Positions 22,855 through 36,072 of a DNA stretch of 64,000 nucleotides are shown piece after piece. The stretch spans positions 124,001-188,000 of the forward strand of contig NW_026251405.1 of the NCBI RefSeq assembly GCF_025118155.1, in the 5' to 3' direction. The translations under genes and the position numbers were made by a program. Each line of letters opens with the position of its first letter. Position 1 is the first letter of the stretch. This DNA is from Cokeromyces recurvatus. Lineage: Eukaryota; Mucoromycota; Mucoromycetes; Mucorales; Mucoraceae. Under the pieces are notes generated by a model. It was not told where the DNA came from, did no database searches, and worked only from the letters and a program-made list of their open reading frames with translations.

Positions 22855-24455
22855 TTGCTATTATAAAAATACAATAAAGAAAAATAATTCAAATAATAAT
22901 TACGGCTCTAATCTAACAAATAAGCAAAGAGCCTTTCTTAACGATAAATAAATAAATAAATAAATAAATATAAAAAAAAAAAGAAAAAAATGTTTTTTAT
23001 CATTCAATTTTTATACATTTTTTTTTAATCGGATTACAAGTGTTTAAAATGAGTACCTTCGAGGTGATAGTTTCAAGACGGAATGCTAATATCATCCAAT
23101 GAAATACAAAAATTTTTGGCACCCTTACAAATTTTTTTTTCTTTTTTTTTTTTGCAACTTTTATTTTTGGTAATGTTAATAAATTTTATAAAATAAAATA
23201 AATAATACATTATATAAAGACTAAATAATATTTTATACTGTTTGTATTAAAAATGTAAGACTATAAGTGGTCAAGTTATCCAAGTATTTTATTTGAAATC
23301 TGTTTTCTTTCAACATTTTTTTTTTGTTTAATCGTTAGGGAAAAACTTTTAAAAAATTTTCAAATAAAGCCATATCTAAATATTTTATATAACCAGGAAG
23401 GTACTTAATTTTTTGGTTTCAGGCACCTTAGAAATTAAGTATTTTACTGCATTTTTACCAGTTATAGCAAAAAAAATTAAAATTATTGCCAAAAATAAAA
23501 ATCTGATCAACAGTTCAATGCATATTTATAATTATGTAATATCAGTAACTGTAAAATAAGAAAAGGAATAGTATCGGATAAATATAATATTACTATGTTA
23601 AGCCAACAATGTTAAATATTAGTCATTGCTTAAAGTTTTTGTACTGTACATCATACCCAGTAATAAATCATTATACATAGACATATTGATTCATTAATAA
23701 TGTATCGCTTATAACTGTATCATCTAGTTTATTTCTTAAAAAAAAAAAGAATAGAAATTGCTGAGGTGCTTGTAGGTTATTCACTATAGTCACTATCAAG
23801 TTAATTGGTCCGTTCTATTTATTCTGAACGTGAACGTATACAAACAAAAAGGCTCTACATGTTTATTACTATGCTGACGTTTATTGAGTCACTTGTGTTT
23901 AAAATTGTATGATAGAGTCATAATTCAAAGTAATTTTTGAGAAAAGGAAAATTAAACATTCCCTGAGTTGATTCATAATCAAATAGAAAAAGAAAATTAC
24001 CAAAAATAGAGTCTTCTAATTGCTCAATATTATAAAGTACATGCTACATAGACAAAATTAAATTTTACAAGCTATGGATTGCCTAACATAATATATATCA
24101 TTTAATAAAAGAAAAAAAAAAGTTCTTCATTTAACCTTTTATTGTTCGATTTTAAACATATTATTAGCTGGAACTTGGTTCAACACTTTGTAAGCAATTA
24201 TGATGTATCTTTAGCTAAAATCAATAAAAGCATTTTATTAAAAGTAGACAAGTTATTCAATAGTTCTTCTAATTAATGTAATGAGCATCTTCAACTGAAT
24301 TTAATAAATTATGAAATTACTAAAAATTGCTTCTTGTATTCACTATTTCACATTTAATTAAATGTCCCCCCTTTTTTTTTTCTGTACTAAAAAAAAATAA
24401 TATTTTTAATTCATATATATTTCCTCTTCCTTCTATTATATATTAATCTCTTAAT
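22855..24455. other. Intergenic, 1.6 kb, no gene seen
   Basis: Very AT-rich spacer between divergent genes (ZIP transporter on minus, ChaC-type on plus), so it should contain both promoters. A (TAAA)n stretch lies near 22945. Frames are short and I see no protein motif. Confidence 0.6.
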
Positions 24456-25523
24456 ATGACACCTAATAATCTTGATACTATTGTTAATCGTCTTGAGCAC
24501 AATTCCGAACAATGTAATAATGGTAACAATCATACTGATGGAATTTGGGTTTTTGGCTATGGTTCTTTAATTTGGAAACCACCCATTCATTATGAGCAAA
24601 AGTAAGTGAAGTCTATAAAAAAAGTTTTTTTTTTTTTTTTGGTATTATGATGAATACGTGTATACTCATTTATTCATAGACAAATAGGCTATATTAAAAA
24701 TTATGTTCGACGGTTTTGGCAAGTATGTGGTTGTGACGATAAATAGTTGAAAAAATAAATATTAAATCTATTTTAGCATAGTGAGGATCATAGAGGTACT
24801 CCTGAAAAACCAGGTCGAGTGGTGACATTAATCCCATATGATGAATGGAAAAATATTGAAAACGTGGTAAAGAACGTTATATACGCACACTTTTGTATGA
24901 ATGAATATAAAACGAACTAAAAAAGAAAAAAAAAATACTTCTTTTTAACTGATTAGGAGGGACATGATAAAGTAACATGGGGAGTTGCATTCAAAATTCC
25001 TGCCGACGATGTAGAAGTTACAAGGGCCTATTTAGATCATAGGGAAAAGGTATTCATTTTTGTTCTTTTATTTTTTAAATTCGAGTATATTGATATATTT
25101 ATATATCTTTTCCAAAAAAAAAAAAAAAAAACAACAACAAATAATAGAATGGCTATACAGTACATACAGTCGATGTCTATAGTTTGGAAGATGACACAAC
25201 ACCAGCAGTTAAAAATGTATACTTTTATATATATAAAACAAAATAGAATGCAATAATTACTTAATAATTAACATGTTTAGGCCTTAGTATATATTGGCAC
25301 AACAGATAATCAAGCGTATGTTGGACCAGCACCATCTTCAGCGATAGCAAAGCAAATATTTGAATCATATGGGCCATCAGGATGGAATGCGGAATATTTG
25401 TTGAATTTAGCTGAAGCACTTCGTGAAATTAGTCCAGGTGTCCGTGATGATCATGTTTTTGAGTTGGAAAGATTAGTGAAAATATTAATTGATGAAGACT
25501 CTAAAAAAGATATCGCATCATAA
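24456..25523 (+). CDS. ChaC-type gamma-glutamylcyclotransferase
   Basis: Exons 24456-24601, 24680-24722, 24777-24866, 24957-25049, 25148-25216, 25281-25523 give 227 residues. The fold signature FGYGSLIWKP sits near residue 30. It is followed by NYVRRFWQ, HSEDHRGTPEKPGRV, TWGVAFKIP and the catalytic Glu in YLDHREKNGY, then VYIGTTDNQAYVGP and a C-terminal YGPSGWNAEYL. This is the full ChaC/GCG1 pattern. These cytosolic enzymes release 5-oxoproline from glutathione and so control glutathione turnover. The N-terminal 28 residues are Asn-rich and unremarkable. Length matches the family. Confidence 0.95.
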
Positions 25524-26046
25524 TAGTCAATTACTACAATTGCTTACATAATATTATAGAACAAACCCTACATAATAGAGAACTTGTATGTACTAAGCAA
25601 ACTTGTTGCATCATTACTAAATAAAGCCAAATGCATATTTGTTGTTGATGAATAGATAGTATATAACAGTTTCTTTAACTGAAATGTTATTGCGATAAAT
25701 ATTCAAAATGTATTAATTCCTCCTTATTTTATTAAAGCATGTACACGTTTTTAAGCATCACTGTATAGTTCATGTCAAGAATATATAATTATTGTTTCAT
25801 TTAAGAATAATGAAACAAGTACTCAATACAGTCATTGAACTTGGAATTGAGACAGATTATATATGTATATATATAAAAAAAAAAAAATCAAGACGAATAA
25901 GAATTCAATTTGAGAAGGAACAAGAGTCGAATTACTGTTAGTTTTTTTTTTGGACAAGTGCGTATTACCTGTAGATATTTAAATCACTATTGCTTGCGAA
26001 ACCGTATCCTCTCTGTAAGACAACAGGTCTTCTTTTTTTTTTCTTC
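25524..26046. other. Intergenic spacer
   Basis: AT-rich downstream region of the ChaC-type gene; no gene seen before the TnpB/Fanzor-like relic. Confidence 0.55.
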
Positions 26047-26490
26047 CTAAATAGACTGCGACATGTCTAACATATTTTGGCTTGCATTGACATCTCTATT
26101 CCAAAGTATAGGACAGTTTTTGCAATCTAGAATACTTTTGGTATATTTATCATTCAGAAGCATTATTGCCCTGATAACCATTGAAACAAAAGGGTTGCAG
26201 ACCTTTCATTGTAGAACCTGAAGATTTGGGGACACATGTTTGAGAGCATATACTAACTCTTGCAGCAAGACATTAACGTCACTAAAAAAAAGCGTGATAT
26301 ATAGCCATCGTCATATCAGCATGAAAATCAAGATGGTATGCCAATTTGTGTGTTTTTTTTATGAAAGCAAAGACCAACAACTCTTATAGCATTTAATTCA
26401 AACATTACCTCAAGTATTATTTACAGGCAAAAGATTTGGCTCGTCTGTAAAGCCAAGACAACTTGGACACTAGTAATATTTGCCCAATAA
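26047..26490 (-). pseudogene. Relic with TnpB/Fanzor-like zinc-ribbon end
   Basis: The clearest piece is the 3' end on the minus strand, from about 26170 to a TAG at 26047: DCKNCPILWNRDVNASQNM. C-x2-C followed by NRDVNA is the second half of the zinc ribbon plus the last RuvC acidic residue in TnpB, Fanzor and related OrfB proteins. Upstream, at about 26470, another C-x2-C (CPSCLG) could be the first half of the ribbon. Stops and frame changes lie between (for example after PVNNT), so it is not functional. Fanzor elements are known from several fungal lineages. Assignment rests on this short motif. Confidence 0.5.
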
Positions 26491-26739
26491 ATAAAAATAA
26501 AAAAAAATGCCGAAACGTCTAAAAAAACAATTCCAGAGTGTCTAAGTTTCTTTCTATGACATCTAAAAATAAAATCTTAATCGTCTTCATAAGTTAAAAA
26601 AACAATAGTATGTAAATTATTTTGCTGTCACTGGTCGTTTTTTCTGACTTTACAATAGAGACAGAAATTATTGTTATTATTTTTTCTCTTTTCTATTGTA
26701 CTTTTTTTTTCTTTTTAAGTAAATAAGACGAATATAAAG

Positions 26740-27629
26740 ATGAATGGTTTAGAAAGTAAATAGAGGCTAACATAAATATTCATGTTGAATTCTAATTTAC
26801 ATATTATTTTATTTAGATCAACTTTTTCAATTAAAGGTAATTTATAAGTAATTTACAACTAAAGTTTTATGAAAATAACTTTCTTTTTTCTTTCTCTCCT
26901 GCATATACAGTTTACAGCAAAGCAATTAAATAAGCAATCAAAAAGATGTCAAAAAGATGAAGTAACTGAAAAAAATAAACTAAAAAAGGCTATACAAGAT
27001 GGCAACATGGAAGGTGCACGTATATACGCTTCTAATGCCATCAGAAAGAAGAATGAGTCTTTAAATTTACTTAAATTATCCTCTCGTATCGATGCTGTGG
27101 CTAGTCGTGTTCAAACTGCTATTACTATGAGAAAGGTAGATATAATATATCTATTTTAAATTTCTCTTCATTTCTAATTGATGCATAAACAAATATAAAA
27201 ATAAAGGTTTCTAATTCTATGGCTCAAGTTGTTCGGGGCATGGGAAGAGCAATGGAAACTATGAATTTGGAACAGGTATTCTTTTGATAAAAGGCATGGG
27301 CAATTTATGTTCTTATATATATTAATATACTTATTTATGGTTAACTAAAGATTTCAATGGTGATGGATAAGTTTGAATCACAATTTGAGGATCTTGATGT
27401 TCAAACAGGTTATATGGAAGGAGCTATGGCGGGTACAACTACATTAAATACACCTCAAGATGAAGTTGAACAACTTATGCATCAAGTTGCAGATGAGCAT
27501 GGTTTAGAGTTACATGATACTTTGAATGAATTAGAACCTAGCAAAGTTTTGAAAGAGCCTAAGCAAAAAGAAAAAGAGAGAGATGAAGATAGATTATTAA
27601 CAGAGAGACTAAGAGCTTTAAGACAATAA
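26740..27629 (+). CDS. did2: ESCRT-III-associated protein Did2/CHMP1
   Basis: Exons 26740-26755, 26817-26836, 26911-27135, 27207-27275, 27351-27629 give 202 residues. The start MNGLENQLFQLKFTAKQL aligns with the CHMP1 N-terminus. The basic helix 1-2 core follows ([33 protein letters not shown]), then the acidic helices ([35 protein letters not shown]). The C-terminus ends [13 protein letters not shown], a textbook MIM1 motif for binding the Vps4 MIT domain. CHMP1/Did2 recruits and regulates Vps4 during endosomal membrane scission. The first two exons (16 and 20 bases) are tiny but restore the conserved N-terminus exactly. Confidence 0.95.
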
Positions 27630-28655
27630 ATTATATGTATTCTTTTGTTACTTTATAATACATACTTTATTAATAAGAAATTACTACATACACACCTACT
27701 TTGTAAATATAATTTGTTCATGAGTTTAGGCTTATTTCTTTATTTTGTATCTTATAATAGTATGATATGGATCTGATTCATTATCTACACAGTAAATCTA
27801 TTCATATAATATTTTTATACACTATTTATTTCCTATCTTCTCTTCTTCCTCTCTTCTTTTCATTTTATTTTATTCTGTCCTTCACAAAGAATAGAAATAA
27901 TTACGTCTATACAAGACTTTTTTTTTTGGAATTGATAGATAGAGGCTGAAGACCCTTTAAATCAAAAGGAAGTGTGCTTCATTGACAAAGCATTGGACCA
28001 ATTTGACGTGGCTTTATAAACAAGTCATATAATTAATATATACCAAAAAAGGAAGAAGCTCATATATATATATATATATGTATACGTATAATAATTATCG
28101 TGAATGGTATTTATATGTGAATATAGAGCTTAACTTTATCATGCAGTAGTTATGTTTCTATGAATTAATTAACAGTTATAACAGCTAGTAACGATAACAA
28201 GTGTGTCAGTAATAGATTTAAATACAATAAAATAGCAGGTATTGCGATATCAATAAGTGTTAAAATTAACAGACAACACAGATCAACTGCCTCACATCAT
28301 ATACCCAAATACTGTATCCATATTTACAAAGTCATTATTTAATAGCGACCAATTACTATATATTACACTAAAGCACTATATTCTACCAAACACATCTTGT
28401 TCTTCTTATTACATTAGTTAAGTTTTTTTTTTTTAATAATACAGATCCGTTTACTCGTACATAAGCAATCCAATCAGAATGCTCAAAAAATAGGAACTTC
28501 TACCTCTTTTCATGTAAATAAATTTTTGACGCGAAAAAAAAAAGTCAAATCGACTATATACACGACATCTGAACTTTTTTAGACATGTCGGTTTTTTTTT
28601 TTGGTATTGCAAAACAAAATTATTAAATCTTTTTTTTTTTTTTAAAAAAAAAAAT
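27630..28655. other. Intergenic, 1 kb, no gene seen
   Basis: AT-rich spacer between two plus-strand genes. The RanGAP start is preceded by T and A runs (28630-28654). No motif recognised. Confidence 0.6.
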
Positions 28656-30004
28656 ATGATTGCACCAATTAACGAATATACACTCGAGAACAACACAGTT
28701 TTTTCCATTGTTGGAAAAGGTCTCAAGTTGAACACAGCTGATGATGTTCAAGTTTTTATAGATACAATTAATCAAATGGATGATCTTGAAGTTATCCATT
28801 TAAGTGGTAATACACTTGGTGTTGAAGCAAGTCAGGCATTAGCCGAAGCACTTAAAACTAAAAAAAAATTAAAGGTTTGTTAATTCCTTTTTTCTTTTTT
28901 CTTTTTTCTTTTCCTTTCCTGCCATGTAATTTTAGTTCATTAACTTTCAAATTTTGACATTGATTATAGAAAGCTCTTTTATCTGACATCTTTACTGGCC
29001 GCTTATTGTCAGAAATTCCTTCTGCTTTAAAAGCCTTGTGTGATGCCTTTGAACAAGTAGAACTTTTAGAATTAGATCTCTCCGACAATGCCTTTGGCCC
29101 TGCTGGTGCTGAACCATTGATTCATTTTCTGTCCAATACGAAAACTTTACACACCTTGCGTTTAAATAATAATGGATTGGGTCTTGGTGGTGGTGCGATG
29201 ATTGCACAGGCTCTTCAAGCCTCTGCTGACAAAGCTGCGGCCGAAAACCGACCTTCTTCACTCCGCACAATTATTTGTGGTCGTAATCGTCTTGAAGATG
29301 GATCCTCCAAGGCCTTAGCTCGTGCTTTCTCCTCTCATGGTACCTTGGAAGTCGTCCGTATGCCTCAAAACGGTATTCGTCCTGATGGCATTCGTACCAT
29401 TGTTGAGGGTCTTCAAGACTGTCCTAACTTGCACCATCTCGATCTTCAGGATAATACCTTTACTGCAAAAGGTTCTAGAGCCTTGGCTAAGGCCCTACCA
29501 AGCTGGCCTGATTTGGAAATCTTGAACTTGTCTGACTGTCTTTTGAGTAAAAAGGGAGGTGCTGCTATCTTTGCTGCACTTGAGCGTGGTGAAAATAAAA
29601 AGATAAAGGAATTATTGATGCAATATAACGAAATTCAAGCAGACGGTGTCAAGACCTTAGCATCTGCTATTAAATCACATTTGAATTTATTAGAAAAGCT
29701 TGAATTGAATGGTAATCGATTTGAAGAAGATGATGAAGTTGTAGACATTTTAAAAGAATCACTCGCTGTTTGGGGACATGAAGATGCTTTAGACGAATTA
29801 GATGATATGGAAGAAATGGATAGTGAAGAAGAAGAAGAAGAAGAAGAGGAAGAGGAAGAGGAAGAGGAGGAGGACGAAGAAGAAGAAGAAGAGGCTGAAA
29901 TTGTTAAGGAAGCTAAAGAAGCTGAATCTAAAGAACCTACTACAAAATTAGAACAAAAAGACGCAGATGATTTAGTTGATAAATTAAATAAGACTCACAT
30001 TTAA
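28656..30004 (+). CDS. rna1: Ran GTPase-activating protein (RanGAP, Rna1-type)
   Basis: Exons 28656-28874 and 28970-30004 give 417 residues. The protein is built of leucine-rich repeats, with conserved RanGAP blocks: FTGRLLSEIP (catalytic Arg is residue 84), LDLSDNAFGPAGAEPLI, LNNNGLG, IICGRNRLEDGS, QNGIRPDGI, LDLQDNTFTAKGS and LQ/MQYNEIQADG. After LELNGNRFEEDDEVV comes a long Glu/Asp run and a Lys/Glu-rich tail ending KTHI. This is the layout of yeast Rna1, without the SUMO-targeted C-terminal domain of animal RanGAP1. It stimulates GTP hydrolysis by Ran in the cytoplasm to drive nuclear transport. Confidence 0.96.
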
Positions 30005-30224
30005 ATTAAATTACACATTCACCACCGCAATATGTGTTCATTTAAATTATATACATATAAAAATAAATCATCATATCATATATATAAATATATAAAAATA
30101 TATGCATCTACATCTACATATACCTATACCTATACTTATACACATGAATATTATGTAAACAATTTTATTATTATTATCATTATTAATATTATAATTATTA
30201 CAAGTATTATTATTATTATTATTA

Positions 30225-32114
30225 TTATTCAAAAGTTTGAGTCTTGACTAACATGTGGTTCCGGAAATTAGACCAAAGTTGATGACCTTTTTCACTATCT
30301 GTTACCATTGATTTTGCTAATTCAAAAAAGGACTCAGGGCTTAGGTCTTTCATGTGATATGCCTCTGCAGTTGAATATTCAAATTCATATTCCAAGTTTT
30401 TCTCTTCATCAGAAGCCGTGTTCCATTTTGTAAGATTAGCGAAATATTGCGAATAACTTAGTAAGGCTCCATAAGGCTTTGATTCAGTCATAGTAGTGTT
30501 GCCTTCATTATCATCTGGTGTCGTTTTATATTTATAAATACGAATACTTGGATAATAAACAGGTAAAACAGAGGGGGCCACTTGAATAGCAACAAGTGAG
30601 GCATGACTATCTGGAGGTGACGTTTTATCATCTGAGGGTTCAATCTTCTCATACATTTTACGTAACCAAGTTAGATAAGACTCAATATCCCGGTTTGTAT
30701 GAAATAATTCATGGTCATCGTCCTTATCTGCAGTACCCTCTACCATCGTCATGTTACATGTCTGAGCACTCTTATCATCATCATCTTCATTATGTCTACT
30801 ATCAAATAACAAGAAATGATCCATATTAAGATGAGCAAAAAAGTGACCGAGAATAACATCTGAATAGGCTGTGGCAAGACGTAGATACTCTGCCATACAT
30901 GTGCCTTTGTAATCACGAGGTGAAGGAGGAACATGCCCGATAACATAGATTTTTTCCTTACCACTCTCATGTTTCTGAGCCCATTTTAATTGTTCTTCAA
31001 ACCAACGAAATTGTACAGTAGCAGGACTGTCGGGATGAAGACAATTATGAACTGCACGATTTTTGGTATAAAAATACATGGTATTGAGAGAGATGACATG
31101 AAGATGAGGTGCTACCTGGACCATAAAATAACCACCACCTTGTCGAAATGTGGACCGTTGATCTAAAGGTATCCACGCACGCCATAATTGCTCATAAAAC
31201 ATTAATAAATCTCCATCTGTATCTGCACCGCCTATTCGATTATGAGGGTAAACATCATTATTACCAAAACTAGGAACAACGGGTATTTTATCATGAATCC
31301 AGAAAGTCTCCAACATCATTTCTGTGACACGCTGATTAAGTTCATATACATCTCGTCTTTTACGTTTATTATGTTTTTTGTCCCAATTGTGTCTAAACAT
31401 AATAATAATGATAATAATATATATGTATATATATATATATATATATATTTTTAAAATAAAAAGGTATCTTAATTACACTAATCTGGGAGGAATATCGTAT
31501 TGTATGTTATATTTAAAATTACTTTGCATTATCGCCTGTCCAAATGACAAAATCAAGCTTGTCCTTCCATTCTTTTGATATCCATTTTAATGTTTCTTCA
31601 GCTAATAAAATAGGTGCGTCACATCTTTGACCTGGTGTACCATATTTTCCAGCTAATTGTGAAGGCTTCTTTTTTTTCGAAATTGATAAATCAGGTAATT
31701 CATGGCAAACCGATTGAACAGTAGCTCCTTCAAGATAATCGACATCAACCTATACAAGATAATATATATATATATATAAATGAGAAAGGGAGAAAGAATT
31801 TTAAATGTTTAAAAATCTTCTATTGTTATTATTATTAACTTTACATGCATATCGGTAATATGTAAAAAATATCCACTTTGTTTTCTTTTTACGTTCGTAA
31901 TAGGTAATTGCTTAAATTTCTCGGGATATTGTCCTGTCCAAACAAGCCAAGAAGAGGAAGGGACTTGAGACGAAGCTAATTGACTCGTACTCCAATCATG
32001 AATAGCCAAAGCCTTTAATTGATGTATGGAATTATTCTTGCTTGATAGAGAATACCAAACTATTATAATTAAACTGAGTGTAATAATATAGAATAATGCA
32101 CCTAGTTTCAACAT
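30225..32114 (-). CDS. ppn1: Vacuolar endopolyphosphatase-like metallophosphoesterase
   Basis: Exons in transcript order: 32114-31845, 31749-31523, 31392-30225; 554 residues. One N-terminal transmembrane segment (about residues 4-22) predicts a type II membrane protein. The calcineurin-like phosphoesterase blocks are in order: HITDMHVDVDY, FVIWTGDNAK, VVPSFGNNDVYPHNR, VIGHVPPSPRDYKGTC and GHFFAHLNMDHF. FGNND in place of GNHD is typical of Ppn1-type endopolyphosphatases and their sphingomyelinase-like relatives. Ppn1 cleaves long polyphosphate chains in the vacuole. The RHNEDDDDK loop and the C-terminal tail are less conserved. A sphingomyelin phosphodiesterase relative is the main alternative, but the GNND block favours endopolyphosphatase. 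It is convergent with the RanGAP gene. Confidence 0.85.
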
Positions 32115-33320
32115 TATATTTTATAAAAAAAAAAAATTTTTTTATCTATTACAAAATATAAATAAATATTTATATGAATATATTGAGATTTGAGCAAACT
32201 TGAGCGTACTAACTCTAATGCAATTAATTTTTAACAGTATATTTATACAGGGATACAATACAATAGACTTTAATTTACTATACAATAAAGAGGGATATGA
32301 GGAAAGGGACAAAAGCAAAGTAAGTAATGAAAAAAAAAAGGGGAGGGGTGGAAGGGAAAAAAAAGGGGGGAAGGTTTTATTATGAATGCACAAGGTTTTT
32401 ATTATTTGTTTGTTAAAGCAGTGACTATTTTAGATGTGTATAATATGGATTTAATAATTACATGTATATATTTGCTCATGATATATAAATATATATAATC
32501 TATTTAACATCATTACAATGGGCATTTAATGATACATTCAATCATAGGGTCTGATTTCATTTTTTAATTTTATCCCAGTACATCATTACCATGTATGATA
32601 TATTCAATCTAATTGGAGATTTATCACAAGATACATCATAGTTATGCTATTCAATTACAGCTTATCCGGAAATGATTGGTAAAAAACAGTGTACGACTTT
32701 TGATGATTAGACAAACTGTACTACCAGCTTGATCTACTAACATGAATTATGAAGGTATATTACATTCCTTAATTTGACCAAAATAAGAAAAAACTTGCAT
32801 TGCTTACGATGTTTTTTCAACAAAAAAATAAAATAAAATAAAATACTTTTGGTCATGTATATGAATATATTTAATAGAAATAGAACAATATATTCTATAG
32901 CATACTTGTTCATGTCGCGTTATTAAGGAACATTACTGCTGTATTTTTATTCTTCTTTTTTTTTTGAAGGCATTCCAGTTTAAACAAATTTGGAGTTCTA
33001 TTATTAATTAGTAAAACTGAATTAATAATGATATACACATGTATATTATTGATAATGGGCAAGGCATGGTCGTTGGCAGTTTTTGTTGTTGTTGTTGTTT
33101 TTTTTTTAGTTTCCTCTCTAATATTATGTTACTCAAAAAAAAGACCAAAATTATCAAGATACGGAGAGTATTTTCTAGATTGCCCGTTGTAAACGGATTA
33201 TATGAGATGTAAACTCAATATAAAGTGAGATATGTTCAATTTCGATACAGAGCAAAATATCATCATGGTTAGTTGTTGAAATTATTAGATTCATTGAAAC
33301 ATTATTTTTTGTCGAAAAAA

Positions 33321-33374
<54 letters not shown>

Positions 33375-33557
33375 AGGTACAAGATAAATGTTAATTGATA
33401 TTTGACGTAATAAGCCACTTTAAGGACAAAAGCAATAGTCACATTCAAAAAAAAATTTTTCGTGAAAAAATACAAACTATAAATTGTTTTCGTTTGTTCT
33501 TTTTTTTTTGTTCTTCCTCCTTCTACCTTACATATTTTAAAAGTAAAGTAAATAAAA
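32115..33557. other. Divergent intergenic region with long A run
   Basis: Shared promoter region of the endopolyphosphatase (minus) and eL22 (plus) genes. Contains a G-rich patch (32339-32370) and a 51-base A run (33322-33372), about 185 bases before the eL22 ATG; poly(dA) tracts are common in strong fungal promoters. No gene seen. Confidence 0.6.
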
Positions 33558-34006
33558 ATGGCTCCCGTCAAGACCTCCAACGCTGCTGTCAAGAAGTCCA
33601 AGTTCGTCATTGACTGCTCTGGTCCTGCTAATGACAAGATCTTTGATGCCGCTGCTTTCGTAAGTGTCTTTTTTTTCTATTAACAATTTTATTTTATTTT
33701 TTATTCTTTTTATATTAATTTACGCTTTTTCTTTTATAGGAAAAATACCTTCATGATCGTATTAAGGTCGACGGTCGTACCAACAACCTTGGTGATGCCA
33801 TTACTATCTCTCGTTCTGCTGATAACAAGATTACCGTTGTCGCTAACATTGCCTTCTCTAAGCGTTACCTCAAGTACCTTACTAAGAAGTTCTTGAAGAA
33901 GAACCAAATCCGTGACTGGCTTCGTGTTATTGCTTCTGATAAGCAAACCTTCGAACTTCGTTACTTTAACATTGCTAACGATGAAGCTGAAGATGATGAA
34001 GAGTAA
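33558..34006 (+). CDS. rpl22: 60S ribosomal protein eL22
   Basis: Exons 33558-33659 and 33740-34006 give 122 residues. The sequence shows the eL22 blocks [59 protein letters not shown] and the acidic end EAEDDEE. It is a component of the large ribosomal subunit. Codon use is visibly more biased to C-ending codons than in neighbouring genes (many GCC, ACC, AAG, CTT), as expected for a highly expressed gene. The A51 run upstream and the pyrimidine-rich leader fit a strong promoter. Confidence 0.97.
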
Positions 34007-35391
34007 ACTTTTATAACGCCAAAAATAAATATTTCTTCCTTTGTGGGGAGAAAATAAAGGGTGAGACGAGAACGAACCCTATCATTTTAAAAATCACAAT
34101 CTCTTTGGAATTAAAAAATAATAGAACTATGGTAGTTTTTTTTTTATTATTGAAAAAAGAAGCAATTTGTTCAAGGGAAACTTCTTGATATACCCTCCTT
34201 GATGTTGCTTTTTCTTTTTCATTATAAAAAAAGAAATACCTTGTTCTAGTTTATGTAACATAATTTTAAATTGTATTTGATATGTTTGGTTTGAGCTTAT
34301 TGAAGTTACATGTGTTAAAACTTATTCTGATTTAAGTTTATAAGCTTAATTTATGTTTATCCAGTATATAAAAGATAAAGAATTCTGTTCAAGTAAAGTG
34401 CTAAAGAGAAGTCCGTGTCGATGATAAGCCAAGAATAAGAAAAAAACTCTCTTTGTATACATTGAATTTAAAAGATGAAAAAGCTTTGTTCTTCCTCCCA
34501 GAAAATTTAGGAATTAAAAAGCCTCAGATCATTGTAATTGATTAAAGAAAAAAAAAACCCCGTCAATTTGAGAAAGTATCACATCCCTTCTCTTAAATAA
34601 GTAAATAGGGGTTTTATGATTTACTTTACAACAGATATACATAATTGGTTCTATTACCTGGACATCTGAGTTCTTCTCGAATTGTTCTGATCATGATAAG
34701 AAGCCTTCAAGATAATTCTGAAAAATTGAGGAAATATGACTTGTAATAATATCCGAAGAGGAAGAAGGTATTGATAACGTGTCCAGTCTTTGTATAGAAA
34801 TGTTACTTGTCTTCTTTATTACTTTATTTTAACGTAGTCCACAACTATAAAACACATGATGATATCCATGCTTTCTTTTGCTAAAATTATTCTGTATAGT
34901 AGCATCAAAGAAACTAAAAACATACTATTATATCTACTTTATGTAAACAACGACTTTTAGCGCAGTAATTCAGAATCCAATACGAGCAAGAACCTCTTAA
35001 ATATGTATATATAGAATGCTTTTCTCAACTCTATTTTACTTTATTTTGTTTTGTTTCAAACTTGACTCAAAATACGCCAGCTGTAAAAGAAGAGTTTGTG
35101 TAAAGAAATGTCAAGATATATACTGATTATGCTATCATTATATTAGACTAACTATGGGCCTTTTAAAGTCTGAGTTGAAAGAGTTTCTACTCTAATAGAG
35201 GGTTAACCGAAATAGCAATCCAGCAAGATGTTTCTTAAACAAATATCTAAACAGATATTTTGCGTTTAAAATTGTCATCGCACACCAAAAAATTTCAAAG
35301 CCTCAATTTTTTTTTCTTTCTTTTCTTTTCTTTTCTTATTATACTCCATACTACATTTTTTCCTTTTATAACATAAAAATTTATAATCATC
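34007..35391. other. Intergenic, 1.4 kb, no gene seen
   Basis: Spacer between two plus-strand genes. Moderately AT-rich, with no splice-consistent coding stretch that I could find. A CTTTT repeat lies at 35310-35337, in the leader of the next gene. Confidence 0.55.
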
Positions 35392-36072
35392 ATGACCGAT
35401 CACGCAGAATTACTTGACGATCTTATTTATTTTGCTCGTGCTGGTGAACTTGAAGATATTAAAGAGCTTAAGCTTTCTCCTGAAACTTTAGTTGAAAAAG
35501 ATGAATCTGGCAAAACTGCTCTTCATATGGCCAGTGCTAATAATCATGTTGGTAAATTGAAGATTGTTTATTAAAATAAATATCCCACTCTTTCAAAATT
35601 AATATTTTTTCTTTAAAAAAAAATTAAAATAAATAAATTCAAATAGATATTGTTACTTACATTGTAGAACAGCTTTCAACATTAGATGAAAAAAAGAAAG
35701 TCGAGTTAATTAACATTAAAAACGATCAAGGAAATACACCACTTCATTGGGCTGCATTAAATGGACACTATGATGTTGTAGAGATCTTAGTAAAGAATGG
35801 TGCTGATTGTAAGGTAACGAACAAAGAATCAAATAATAGAAAAACACATTACATTGATTAATATATATATTTATATACATGTCTATTTTATATGTTTATA
35901 GATTAAAAATAATATGAACATTTCACCTATATATGAAGCACAACAAAGAAATCATGAAAAGATAGCTGAATACTTTTTGAATACGATGGTTGAAGATGAG
36001 CCTGAAGAACCAATTGCTGAAGATGAGCAATATGTTGAAACGGGTGTGCCTGAAAGTGGTAGTGGCAATTAA
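35392..36072 (+). CDS. yar1: Ankyrin-repeat chaperone-like protein (Yar1-like)
   Basis: Exons 35392-35551, 35647-35813, 35902-36072 give 165 residues. Two clear ankyrin repeats are visible, with KTALHMASANNHVDIV (about residue 42) and NTPLHWAALNGHYDVVEILV (about 84), and a degenerate third, ISPIYEAQQRNHEKIAEYF. An acidic tail (EDEPEEPIAEDEQ) follows. Length, repeat wording (ALHMA..NGH, LHWA.LNG) and the acidic tail match Yar1, the dedicated chaperone of ribosomal protein uS3. The assignment is by recognition; another small ankyrin protein is possible. If correct, it works in the cytosol and nucleus in 40S assembly. Confidence 0.75.

Noticed and set aside
34414..34930. Box C/D snoRNA candidates around GATGATA and ATGATGA
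   Set aside because: No matching box D CUGA at a suitable distance with a closing stem.
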